64,000 nt of DNA from assembly GCA_013368325.1 (NCBI GenBank), contig JAACJK010000074.1, positions 62,001 to 126,000 on the forward strand. The letters run 5' to 3'. Both the position numbers and the translations under genes were made by a program. Source of the stretch: Ephemerocybe angulata. Its lineage: Eukaryota > Basidiomycota > Agaricomycetes > Agaricales > Psathyrellaceae. Shown here piece after piece: positions 36,368-48,200 of this stretch. The notes below the pieces were generated by a model. The model saw nothing but the letters and a program-made list of their open reading frames with translations, was not told the origin of the DNA and searched no databases. The first letter of the stretch is position 1; every line of letters begins with the position of its first letter.

Positions 36368-37050
36368 CGTCCAGCCGTGACCGCCACACCTTGGGATGTC
36401 ACGGAGTGACAGGTTGACGTCAGGCAACGCTGGTACACTCGAACTCCTTTTAGGCATGTCACAAGATGTCACGCCGGACTTAGAGAAATCGAAGTTCCGC
36501 CCGCGCAAAGGCACTGGTGATACATATAGCGAGAATATGGTAGATAACCATTCTTTCAAGCTTATTGTTAGATCACAGGGGGACGGTAGCCCTAACGGGA
36601 TAAGGCTCCGAAAGGCGCGGTGGGTTAAGGCTAAGGTGGGAATTGGGAGTTCGGGTGAAAAGCGTGGGAATCTAATAAGCGCCCGTCAAGATGACGTCTG
36701 CGCAAAGTGTTTATCGTGTTCATTCCGCCCTACCTCTCCCAGGACGGCTGTAGTGCGACAAAATCGTCTCTTCGATCCGAACCGCCTTTCTCTGTAGAAG
36801 GATGCCACGAGGCAATACGAGCCCTAGATACGCGAACCGAGTCAAAGTACGGGCGGGGCAACCGCGATCATGCCACAGGTCCAAGCCTGGCCACGAGGCG
36901 TCGGCTGCCCCGGCTCTCACCAAAATCCCAGCTACTTTCAAACTCCGGGGGACCTATATAACGACCTGGCTTCAGGCTTCCACAAAGCCCTCTCTTTTCT
37001 TTCCCAACACCCATCATCACCTCCCGTGTTGGTGTAAACTCGCGCCAAAG
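36050..37050 (+). promoter_or_regulatory. 3' flank of D and promoter of E
   Basis: About 36590-37050 repeats the D promoter: same order of a GGTGGGAATTGGGAG stretch, TAAGCGCCC (36676-36684), TGACGTC, an ACGGGCGGGGCAACCGCGAT stretch and a TATA box (TATATAA, 36955-36961) 90 nt before the E ATG. The part in between carries no gene. Confidence 0.55.
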
Positions 37051-37867
37051 ATGGGTCTCTTTACCGCAAGCGTGAGTCCGTGTTTAGGGCTGCTTATAGA
37101 TTGTCATAATGACTAACTACTGAATCTAGGCCGCTCCTGGATCCAAGAAAGTGGGCTTGAGCAAGGCGGAGCGCGAGTCGAAGTTGCTCGCAGCTGCGGC
37201 TAGCAAGGCAGAAAAGGTCAGCAATGGTCCTTATATCCATTTATCGGCGTTATTCTAACTCAAAGGTCAGGAGAATGCCAATCCTGCTCCACTGAAGGCC
37301 AAGAAGACCTCTAAAGTCAGCACTGGTCATGCTATCTTCAGGAAATGGGTCCTTGAGCAGGACCTCCGCTGCGAGCTTATCGACGAGAACAATGTCAGGT
37401 GTAAGGCCTGCGAGAAGGACATAGGCCTCGAGACAGCCTACCGCATCTACACCTGGTTTGACCATGTCAAGCGAAAGGTCCACCAGAAACGCGAGGAGGA
37501 ATGGGCCAAGAAGGCGAACGTCGAGATAGCGTCGCTTCCTACCAAGGCTCCCAAGGTAAGTTCTCACACTGGAGCTCGTATCTTCCCTTCCTCATTGCGT
37601 TACTCATCACCTAACATGCAGATGATCGACTTTCTCTTGGTCAAATATGCGGTGGAGAAGGTCGCCGAACCTCCCCTCACTGACGAGGACGTCGAGGCTT
37701 GGATTGATGAACGCGAGCCCATCCCCAGCGTTCTTCCCGACCCTCTTCCCCGAAAATGCCGGTGCACCTCTGCGCCAGGAGGGTGTGAGCACGGCCCACT
37801 TTCATTATGCAACAAGGGTACCAAGTGCACCTTGGCCTTATGCGCCTACCATCGCAAGGTTGTCTAA
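37051..37867 (+). CDS. Two-zinc-cluster family protein E
   Basis: Exons 37051-37071, 37130-37216, 37271-37555, 37622-37867; 212 aa, phase 0 joins. It shares the plan of B and D (basic KAERESKLLAAAASKAEK, EQDLRCELIDENNVRCKAC, YRIYTWFDHVKR, EEEWAKK) with a shorter, more diverged last exon ending in the second cluster (RKCRCTSAPGGCEHGPLSLC, CTLALCAYH). It lies in tandem with D, so tandem duplication followed by divergence is the simplest origin. Confidence 0.75.
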
Positions 37868-38315
37868 CCGAGCGGCCGCGCTCCCTGTAGTACTTCGTGA
37901 TACTACTAAGTTCATGGTTTCAACTCAATGTATCCTTTTCATTTCACCGTTTTACATAAACACACTTCTCTACCTACACTACTTAGTTATCTCTTTCCTT
38001 CCAATTTGGTTCGGCTTCATTGTTGTAAACAGTTCCATTCGATGTAATCGATGTATGTAATTGGAAAATCGTCCTGTTTACGCTCGACAAGGCATTCGTT
38101 CCTAGAAGACGGTGTCATCGCCTAGGATGGCTGAAACACCATTCGATAGACACGTATATCGTAAACTTCGCTTGTTTGCACCCCAGTCCAGCGAGGAAAT
38201 ACCGCTATGTTACAACTTGAGAAACAGCGGACATATGTAGAGACCTGAGATAGCTAAGCGACATCCAATACTATGAGAATGATATAATATCCGCTAGGCA
38301 CTCCCGTCCCCATAC
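37868..38315. other. Convergent 3' region of E and DUF1399-like paralogue 2
   Basis: 448 nt of intergenic DNA. No feature beyond presumed 3' UTRs. Confidence 0.5.
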
Positions 38316-41026
38316 TTATCCCCCACCACCTCCACCACCGTCTCCACCACCGCCACCGCCGCATCCTCCCCCTCCGCCCCCGCCTCCACAGCCACCGTGA
38401 CCCCCACTACCACCCCCGCATCCGCCTCCTCCCCAACCACCTCCGCTATCTGCCGCACCACCTCCACACCCGCCACTCCCACACCCTCCTGCACTACATC
38501 CTCCACCTCCACAGACACCGCTTCCCTGTTTAACAAAGAATGCGTTAGACTCTAGACCTGTAGGTTAAATACTATTGTACACACGTTACCGCATGCTCCT
38601 GCATGGTCAACCACAGTACTGTTCGTGCCGACGCATCCACCAATCGCGCCACCATAGTAGATGGGGACTGGCACAAGGAATGGTGTACCATATCCACAGT
38701 AAACGTTGTCAGTAGTGCCATTCCGCCTCCGATCTCCGTCCCTCTTCTTCTCCTGCTCCCTCTTCATTCGACGGTTTATTCGCGCGATATGATCTTCGTG
38801 ACGGCTCTTCTCAACTTTCAGGGCCTTCTTGTTCCTGGACGTGAATGAGACGCTGTTATGCTCGCTTGCATGCGTTGCGGAGAGGGCGTCTGGGCGCGAA
38901 GGGGGCGGAATGAGCTGCGATGGTGGAGAGTGAGGCTGGGATGATATGAGTCGGGAGAGGCGCTGGCCGATCGTAGTACCGGGCAGTGGACATCCGCAAT
39001 GAGTATAATCGATGCCAAAGCGATCCTAAAGCGAGTCTGGTATGAGCTATTGAAAGTATCTCTGTGTCGGAGATAAGCTGACCTTCCATGCCCGACAAGT
39101 GAGATCGAACGCAGATGAAAGTCGTATACCATCAACTTTATCATCGCTGAAAATGATGAATTTGAATTAGCACTATTCTCGTGGTGCATGGGAATGGGGC
39201 GTACTGGTCAATGTATCTCCCGACGTACGCTAGGCAGTCCCCTTCATATTGCTTACTTGTTAGCTGGTGCGTATGCCACGCCAAATCGATGTCTAAAGTC
39301 GGTACGAAGAATGACGCTGGTGACGAAGATAGTAGATCCATGAAGCTGGAAAAGGTGAGACTACAACTTGAGATGAAAGGGAGAATAAGAACTGACGCGT
39401 GATACCGTGCTATAGCATGCCTCAGGGCCAACTCATCATCTTCCTTATCGAAGTACCCAGGTCTCGTCCACCCGAGGTCGACCATCTTCTTAACGAAGCT
39501 CCTTTGCCTCAGAACCTATCCCCGCGTTAGAGCTAGCGAGACAATTACTAGAGAGAAAGGGACTCACAGCGCCAACGAGCTCCACGGAGTATGGCATCGA
39601 CGTCGAGTGTGCGCTCATGATCCTCCCCAGAAGCGTGTGCCGCCCCATTTTGGCCCGCATCCCGGCCACGCTCCACTCTCCCTCAACCAATAGTTTCTGT
39701 ACCATGTCTTCGTCGACACCTTCTTCTCCCACGGACTGATAGCGGGGAGCCAGAAGTCCAGCTAGAGAGAGACGTTTCCGTGCATTCGACATTATAGTCA
39801 AAGAGATGCGCAAGGATGCGGGGGAGGCCTCGTCCGTGGTAGAAAGCAGGCACCCCCTACATTGAGTCGGTTAAGTTCAGTTTGACCTTTACAAGAAAAT
39901 GAAGGGACACACGGTAGCACTGATGCGACGTCTTTAGACAAGTTCTCAGCGAGCTTTCGTGCACAGAGCGTGTCGTGGGTTATAGCTAGGCATCCTGGTG
40001 TACGGCATAGCTGGCTGAAGTTCTGCTGAAGATATCCTGTTCCATAAACAGTCATCATAGCTAGATGCGAGTATGATTTTGCCCGAGTAAGAATTAACGC
40101 TATTTGCTTCTAGTACTAGGGACTTACGCATCACGGTTTTCCATCGGCATTTGGGGCAGGTAACCCCCTTGGTGACCATCTGCCTCGCGCTTTGTTTGTA
40201 CTCGAACGGAACGCCAACGCGTTTCTCGAAAGTCTTTACTCGTGCAGAGCTCGGTGTGGAAGCGAGAATGTCCGGTATGCGGCTCTATTCATCCAGAAGA
40301 CGCCCATTTGAGCTGGTGAGTCGACTGCACTCCTTTAAGACGTACCATGTTTACTCCCAGTGAGTTTGCCAGCGTGAATAGGGGCTTGCATGCAGGGACG
40401 CGCTGGGCGTCTTCAGCATACCACCTTAGAACGAAGGTACGTCAGCTTCTATAGCGAATGTGTGTGGATGGCGTACCTTGGGCTCAGCATGTACGAGTGC
40501 CAGACCATGAGGACGTCGATGGGCGGTAGCGCATTCTGTAAAGGTCCCAAGCTCGAGTTCAATGGGAGAGATCGGCACCACGCGTCAAATCTAGTGACAA
40601 GGAACGATGTTCAGCTCCTAGGGTAGCATTTCAGAATGATGACACATACCTATCAGCGGCCAGCCCGACAAACCAGGCCCACCTCTTCTCCTTGTCAAAC
40701 GGCATCATTTCTAGACCGCCCTGAGCTTCTGGCTCCCATCCCCTCACTTCTCGTTTCAAGGCATCGAATGCATGAAGAAGTGCCAGGTGCCCTTTAATCT
40801 CGGGCACGTCGACTAGGACCTTGATAGTCTGCCTACCACCAATCGTGAAGGAGGTTGGAAAGGTATATTTGGGTGGCACTTGGGTTGTTTCGTCTCGTGG
40901 GCCTCCGTATGTGCCAGCACCTGGTTCAGAGGCGGCTTGAGAGCGGGGTAGAGATGCCCCAGGGAGAGCTGTAGAGCTGTATCTCGGGGGATGCTGGCTT
41001 TCTGGAGGGCCCGTAGCGGTCGACAT
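38316..41026 (-). CDS. Glycine-rich domain-containing (DUF1399-like) protein, paralogue 2
   Basis: Eleven exons: 41026-40650, 40590-40477, 40424-40346, 40284-40128, 40060-39913, 39856-39568, 39515-39397, 39345-39205, 39146-39083, 39025-38585, 38525-38316; 712 aa, frame closed. It is colinear with paralogue 1 (MVWHSYMLSPRWYAED, LDIDLAWHTHQL, VTCPKCRWKTVM, KVDGIRLSSAFDLTCRAWK) and ends in its own Gly/Cys exon (GGGGCSAGGCGSGGCGGG). Exons of 119, 141 and 64 nt are identical in length in both genes. This copy has two extra introns, after GVNM and after VASVLP. The real start is ATG 41026, with a TATA-like element about 65 nt upstream. Function unknown. Confidence 0.85.
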
Positions 41027-41753
41027 GGATGCCAAGCTCTAAGCAGCACGACGCGGATTTGATAGAGCATGTTAAGTGCACGCACGGATCTTTATATGAA
41101 TGATGGTCCGGGGTGAATATGATATCAGTATCATCCTCCGGGGTGCCGAGTTTGTGCCTGACCTGACGGCTACCCCGCCGTTTTACACCTTTTCACAGCC
41201 CTTCGAAGTTCGAAGCACACTGACCGTCGTAATGCCATTAATGACAGTTGCACCCACCATCCACAATCGGTGAGATAGGCTGTAGCATGTGGATGCAGAG
41301 CTTTCCGTCTCGAACACAGAGAAGTTACATATGGCGGGGAGTCCCTCTCTGGACACCATCGTCAAACGGTCGTGGTGGTCGAGGTGAAAGATGGTAAGCG
41401 CCGGGCCCAGACGGTACCAGATCAGTCCATTAGGACATCTAAAAATGATTAGATTAGATCGCCTATCCCCCTATCTTGAATTCGCTGGATTCATAATCTC
41501 TCGTGGTCCTTTCCTCAGCAGTATTACAGAACGGTGGGCTTTTGCGATATATAGAGCTGTAAAGGCCACCACGAAAGAATAAGGCAGAAATGGACACGAC
41601 ATCTCTTTTCCGACAACGGATTGCATGCTAACGGGGTCTCTTGTCGTCAGTTTTTTGGTCCGCAATAATAGCATCTTGGTTGTCTGAGGGCGACCCGAGT
41701 CTCGCTGCCCTGCCTTTCTTACCGGGAAATCTTAGATAGAAGTAATATACCGG
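41027..41753. other. Spacer
   Basis: No gene is supported. A near match to the nonamer (TAAGCGCCG) sits at 41395-41403. Confidence 0.45.
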
Positions 41754-42370
41754 TCATGATACACCGTAAAGGCAGTCATTCCTCTCTCCAGGATCCCAAG
41801 ATGCTCTTCCACTTCTTTCAGGCAAAAGGCCAGAGCCGTCGTTCCTCCCATGTCCTACAGATGAATGTAGAAGTGTACGTCAGTCCATCAGATATGTAGT
41901 TAAGCATCCTGGATGCACTACTCACCGTATGAATTCACATCGGATGGGTGCCAGACGTGAACGTGCTGGTGCCGCTCTATCCTCGTTATAACATCTCTCC
42001 CAGCGATCACCATGTCGTTGACCGTAAAGTCGTGTGCATTCTGAAAGACTTCGATACCTGACGACTGACCTCCTATTTCAAAGCCAAATGTCAATAGACT
42101 ATTGACAGGGTGTGCAGAGATACTTGGCACTCGAACGTACCGTTACTTTTCAATGGAGAGGAATGTCCGCCTGACATAACAGGTTCGAGCAGAGGGCTAT
42201 GGCTCTCCCTGGACAATAAAGAATCGCCATTGTCATTGTATGGGCGCGGAGGGTTTTCTATCATATACATCACACGAGTAAGCTTTCAATCACATAAAAC
42301 GGCACCTAATGTGATGGTTTTGCTCACCTCGACTACCTCCTGACTCGTGAAGGGTATCCTTCGCGGCCAT
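41754..42370 (-). CDS. Small protein with NLR-associated-looking FxNAHDFTVND motif
   Basis: Exons 42370-42328, 42257-42141, 42072-41926 and, less surely, 41854-41754; 135 aa with frame closed. The third exon reads SSGIEVFQNAHDFTVNDMVI then AGRDVITRI. Short motifs of the type F-x-N-A-x-x-F-x-[IV]-N...-G-R-D occur in many Agaricomycete proteins, often just ahead of NACHT domains; here the motif stands alone without an ATPase. The last exon in the alternative frame (GGTTALAFCLKEVEEHLGIL) looks more protein-like but needs a splice phase I could not find, so the C-terminus is uncertain. Function unknown; a signalling or prion-like module role would be inference. Confidence 0.5.
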
Positions 42371-42714
42371 GATTGGTGATGACCTATGGTGACCGCGACA
42401 CCTTCTTACCACAGAGTATATATACTTCACGAGTGGCTCCATGACAGAAGAGATGGGAGATGTGCGGTGGTAGCTATCCAAGCACCGGTAATGCCTAGCT
42501 CGTCGTGGTCAGTGGAAGAGAGGGCGGAGATATGCGGCCATGCGAATCGGCAGGTACAGAGCCAATCGTTGACGTGATGCACTGCAATCCAACGAATGAG
42601 ACGTAAGGAACTGCTGTGTTTCGTTCCCCTGTTATAACACTCGTGCAGGTAAGTTAACCTCAGATCACTCCTGCCAAGAGCACATGTCGTCCAGAGAAGC
42701 TGCGTACGGCACGC
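42371..42714. other. Short spacer
   Basis: 344 nt between the small gene's start and the ferroportin stop. Nothing recognisable. Confidence 0.5.
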
Positions 42715-44787
42715 TCATATTATCTTGAGCTTGGCTAACCACTTCCAATGCGGCGCAATATGGCCCCGCACTCGTCGTGCATATCCAAAGACATACAGCA
42801 GTCCCCCAACGAGGACAGCAATCACACTGACAAGACCCGCCCACCGAAACTGTGAGGGCTTCGCGAGTCCCATCGTCAAAGCATACTTCGCCATGTCGAA
42901 GATATTCTAGCCACCATCATTCAGTCTCGCCTTCACCACTATTGCCGCTGACGACGGTATAAAGCTCACCTGGAGCGTGAATTGTATCGACGTGAGGCGG
43001 TTGCGGCGCGGGTGGGCTTCGAGCGATTCTTGGAGGATCTGAAGCTGTGCGAGATCAAACATCCATAAACCGATGCGCGACAGGGCCATTCCTATGGGGT
43101 TGGTCGGTCAGCTCAGAGGGGTCGATCTACTGGCCCTTCGAGTCTAACGGAATTACCTCCAAACAGTGCTGCAGCAAGCCATGGCGGCAATGCGTGATTT
43201 GAAGGGCTGACCACAGCCTGAGATTCCTTGCCTGCGTACGGTGTCGAGAGGGTCGTGGCCAGATGTATCGATACAACGACAGGTAAAAGGCATGTGAGCT
43301 CGAACCTATAACAAGATAAATCAGTGAATAAACTGGCTACACAACCAAGGAAGATGGAAGGGCAGAGGAGCATACCATATAGACCAGGATCCAGTGCGGA
43401 CGAGCCCTATTCGTCGGAGTACGAGTGGAAAAAGAACCGTTCCGAGAAGGCCAGCAAATGTACACGCAGCTCGCTGGCCTGCGAGAAACGGGTCGCTATA
43501 GTTCAGTGTGTTTTTGAGGTAGGTGAGCATCGTGCCGTCAAATGAGAGCACTGTCAGATAGATGCTCGCGATAGACAAAGAAGCTGAAGAAGTCGTCAGT
43601 AATGCTGCCAGCCAAGAGGAACTAATATACTACGCACTGTAGAACACGGGGAGTTTACTGAACTCATTGAGATCCTTGGCGAAGATACGAATGGCGCCGT
43701 GCATAGTATCCAATGCAGAGGAACATCTTTGAAGTGCACTTCCAGGGACCCCATCGTTTTGAGCTGGGGTATCGGAGGTCAGCTCTGCATCGGGAGTGCC
43801 GTCCGCAACTTCCCTCGCTTTGAGCTGTGGAAAGCGGCCAAGAACCAGGCCACTGAGAAAGATCTATACATGCTTTAGAGTCAAAGTTGCAATCAAGGCT
43901 CATCCACATAGTACCTCCAGGCCAAAGCAGAACACCGTCATCCCCGTCAGAAACGCAGCTGCGAAGGGATAGCTCACGCCAGCTGCCAGTGCCGACACAA
44001 AGAGCGGCGAGAGGAGATCACAAATAAGGTCCTAGAATAGCAGATAAGTCATCATCGCAAGCAATCTCTTGAAACGACCCTACCGTTCGCCGAAGCCATG
44101 TATTCATAACAGTCAACTTGTCAGAGGAACCATCGCTGATAACAGACGGCCACTCCCTCTCAACACTAACCGCCAAACACACACTCGACACCTTCTCAGC
44201 ACACCCAAACACGACTATCGCCCCCATTGCCAGGACCAAGCCAGCCGATCCTCTCCGACGAGCACTCTCCACCTTGAATAGCACAAGAAGCAAGCCGTAC
44301 ATCGAGGAGGTCGCGAGTTTCTGTACCCCAGTCGCATATCGAACAACCGCAAGTCTTTTATACCGATCGACGAGTCCCCCAGCCCAGCTTGAGAAGAGGA
44401 TCCCGGATGCGGTGGTGCAGAAGCCGAAGGCGGATGCGGGTACGAGTGTTTGAGGGAAGATGATGACTAGGAAGAGGTATACAGCGAAAGCGGAGCTTCG
44501 CTCGCCCCAGGCCCTGACAATAAGCTCATGAGTATCTGGTACATGACTTATGGAGGTCGATAGACTAGGACTCACGAAGAGAATCTTAGTGCGCATAGGC
44601 TCAAGAGGCCTTGCACCGCGAGAGTGCTACGACCAGGAGGACGACCTGATGCTGTTCCATTGACAGGGCTATCGAGTGTGTCTCCTGCCTCCAGAGACGC
44701 CGATCCCTGCGCCCAGAGTTCTGGTTCACCCATTTTCGGAAGTTTCAAGTCATCTTGAATTCCAGGCCTTGGAGATAACGAGGTCAT
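42715..44787 (-). CDS. Ferroportin (SLC40-type) iron exporter
   Basis: Eight exons: 44787-44576, 44513-44084, 44031-43915, 43863-43638, 43583-43376, 43305-43157, 43091-42970, 42906-42715; 551 aa, frame closed. Hydrophobic helices follow the MFS-like ferroportin pattern. Diagnostic pieces are SSWAGGLVDRYKRLAVVR in the first half and the family hallmark ALSRIGLWMFDLAQLQILQE followed by R...LTSIQFTLQ in the second. The cytosolic loop after helix 6 is variable. Known members export Fe2+ across the plasma or vacuolar membrane, so iron (or related metal) efflux or storage is the likely role. No iron-regulated GATA site was identified directly upstream. Confidence 0.9.
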
Positions 44788-45241
44788 GGTGAAGGTATGG
44801 TGAAGGTTTGGTCGAAGTTAAAAACATGTTTAGAGCATCATTCGACGGATCATTGTCGCCCCAAATAGGTCCTAAGTGTTCAGCGTCCCAGCGAGCAGAA
44901 GGGCATGTTTAGAAGAGATAGAGTCGTCGAATATAGAAGACGGGAGAATGGCCGGAAGAGTTACAGGTTGGTGGTAGATGACAAGAAGGCTCAATCCTTT
45001 GCTTTGGTTTCGCCAAGGTTTCGCCCGCCCTTTCGGAATTTCCCACGGAAGTGATCAGTCGGCGCAACTCTTAAGTATGTCAAGGACGTTTAGACACATT
45101 GAAAGGCCAAGTAGTATTAGCAGGTTATATCGACAGCAGAAAACAGAGTCCATAGTGAAGAATAATCGAGTGAATAAATAGATACGACTCAAGACAACCC
45201 CGACCCTCGTAGTCACGCAAACATCCTACCCGCCAACAGAC
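44788..45241. other. Spacer between ferroportin and the ligase gene
   Basis: 454 nt: the ferroportin promoter and the 3' flank of the ligase gene. No other feature seen. Confidence 0.5.
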
Positions 45242-48200
45242 TCACGCATCCCCTCCCGCCCCACCCCTCCTCCCCTCCGGCACCTCCGCATCCTTCGGCG
45301 CACTCTTATCCGCCGCCTCCCCCACGAAAGTCGGAAACCGCGGCACCCCATCCCTCGTCAACTCCTGAAACCTATACACCACCACCGTCCCGACCTTCGG
45401 GGGGTTCTTCCTCTGCTTATCCGAGAGCCCACTCCCCACATTGAATGTCTTGCCCGAGGCCATTTTGCAGATGAGGGAGCCGGTGGAGCCGGCGTGCCTG
45501 CCCTTGCCGGGGGCGTAGCCTGTGACGAGGGCTTCGGCGTCGAAGAAGGTTTTGACTTTTTGGAGGGAGGAGGAGCGGGTGTTTTCGTATTGCCTGAATC
45601 ATCCATACATGTCAGTAAGGATTATCTCGGGTGAATGAGAGAGAGAGAGAGAGATGGGACGTACGATTTAGGCCTGCGAAGCATAACACCCTCCCCGCCA
45701 AGCTCCTCCACCTCCTTCAACCTCTCCAGCACATGCGCCCTCCCCGTCGCCGCCACATGCTCCACAACCTTCACATGCTCACACGCATGGCTCCCGCCCT
45801 CGTCAAAGAGACCCTTTAAGAGCTCGACGCGCTCTTCGAATGGTAGCTCGCCTTTGGAGGGCACGTCGAAGACTTGGAACGAGATGTTCTTCCAATGCGG
45901 AGAGTTCGCAGTCTTGACTATCGATACGGCGGATTGGAACTGTCCTCTGCCCATGAAGAGCTCTCCATCGAGGGTTACGTCCTTCGGAAGATCTACACCA
46001 ACACAAGTTCCAACATCAGTCACCCGATTCAAAACAACAAAAGAAGGAGCACAACACGACCGTTGTCGAAGAGAACTTAAACATACCTTTGGTAAACCAC
46101 TCCGGCGCCGTAAACGCATTCCCATTCCGACTCCAAAACGCCCCCTTCCCATCATAATACGTCCTCACCCCATCCAACTTCTCCGAGATCCACCACCCAG
46201 TCGGGTCAGGCCCGTCCTCCACATCCCACTTCGTCGCCAACAGCATCCCCGGTATCCCGCCCGGACCCACGCCCACGCCCTCGCCCTCGTCATCTTCCTC
46301 GCCTTCATCGTTTTTCTTCGCCTTCGCCTTCGCTTTGCCTTTCGGGGCTTTGGGCTGGGGACCTTCGGGGTTCTTCCACTTGATGCGGGCAGCTTCGTAC
46401 TCTGCGCCGAGCAGGGCTTGGAGGTGTTTACACGTCCGCGCGTTAACGGGTGCGCCGCCTTGGTTGCGCCAGGCCTACACACCACCACCATCAGTATTCA
46501 TACTCGGATATCTGGGGTTTAATCAGGGAGGAAAGGACGTACGGGGCAAGAGCAATAATAATGATCCCAAGTCCTTTTAACCTTATACATTGAACTGCTC
46601 GTCGCGCTCTTGACCTGCCTCTCCGCGCCGTCGGGCATGTAGACTTTGGGTTTGAGGCCGCTGATGAGAGCGAGCTCGTCGTCGGCTGGAGGGGAGGGGG
46701 CGTCTTCGTCCATCGCGTCGTCACCCTCGTCCTCCTCGTCGATGGGCGCCTCGACTTTTTTGGCCTTACCCTTGGAGGCTGGGGCGGTTTTGGCTTTCTT
46801 CGCTGGCTGCAGGTCGTCGTTCTCTTCATCGTCCTCGTCTTCGTCTTCGTCGTCGTCGTCGCCCTTCTTCCTCTTCCCACCCACCTTCGCCTTCGACGCC
46901 GGTTTCGCCTTCGACGCGGGCTTAGCTTTCGACGCGGGCTTCTTAGCAGCAGGCGCAGCTGCCCCGGTACGCCACGCAATCCTCGCAGCCTCGTACTCCT
47001 CCCCAAGGAGCTCTTTAAGGTGCTTACACGTCCTCGCATTCGTCTCCACGCCCTTCTGGTTCCTCCACGCCGGACACGTGCAGTAGTAGTGGTCGAATGT
47101 ACGTTTGACTTTGTAGACGGATTTGCTGGTGAGGGACTTTACTTCGTGCTCTTCGCCTTCGACGAGGGTGACTTTGGGGCGGATGCCGTTGATCTCTGCG
47201 AGTTCGTCTATGGGAAGAATGGACATGGTTAGGTCTGGGTTAGATACTGTACTGGACTGGTTGGTAGTGGAGGGGTGCGTACCATTGGGATCTGTAGCGG
47301 TGGGTTTGGAGTCGGGTTCGACGCGCATCGCGGCGTCCTCGTCTTGCTCGTCGTCTTCGGCGATATCCTCCTCCTCTTTCACAGCCTTCTTACCCTTCGC
47401 AGTCGCCTTGGCTTTTGAAGCCGGTTTAGCCTTCGACGCGGGCTTCGCTTTAGACGCGGGCTTCTTCGCAGCGGGCGCAGCTATCCCCGTGTCGTCCTCG
47501 TGCGCACCAGCCTCCTCTTCCTCTTCGCCCACCTCCTCCTCCTCCTCGACGGTCTCCTCGACCTTGACAGCCTTCCTCCCCTTCGCAGTTGTCGCCTTGG
47601 CCTTCGACGCCGGTTTCGCTTTAGACGCCGGCTTCTTCGCAGCGGGCGCGGCGGGCGCGGGAGCGCCCGTGCGCCATGCGATGCGGGCAGCCTCGTACTC
47701 CTCTCCGAGGAACTCCTTCAAGTGTTTGCAGGTTCGAGCGTTCGTCTCGACGCCCTTCTGGTTTCGCCAGGCGGGGCATGTGCAGTAGTAGTGGTCGAAT
47801 GTGCGTTTGACTTTGTAGACGGATTTGCTGGAGGGGATGTTAGTATTTGGTTGGTATTTGGGTGTGAAGAGTTGGGAGGGGATACGGGATGAGGGGTGCG
47901 GGAATGGGAATGGGAGGGGATGTGGGAAAGGGGACGAACCTGGTGGCGGACTTGACCTCATGCTCTTCGCCTTCGACGAGGGTGACTTTGGGGCGGATGC
48001 CGTTTATGGAGGCGAGTTCGTCTGCGGAGGATGAGTGCCGGTCGTTGTAATTGGAGAAGGGGGTTGGTACTAGTACTCACCGTCGGGGTTGGCCGAAGCA
48101 GCGGGGTTCTTGTCGTCGCCTCCACCGGCCTCCTCTTCGTCCACCTCCACTTCCTCCTCGACAGTCTCCTCGACCTTAACAGCCTTCTTTCCCTTCGCAG

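Noticed and set aside
38294..38536. Minus-strand valine/glutamate-rich ORF at the end of the second DUF1399-like gene
   Set aside because: Wrong frame: the spliced gene reads the same DNA as a Gly/Cys exon ending at 38316.
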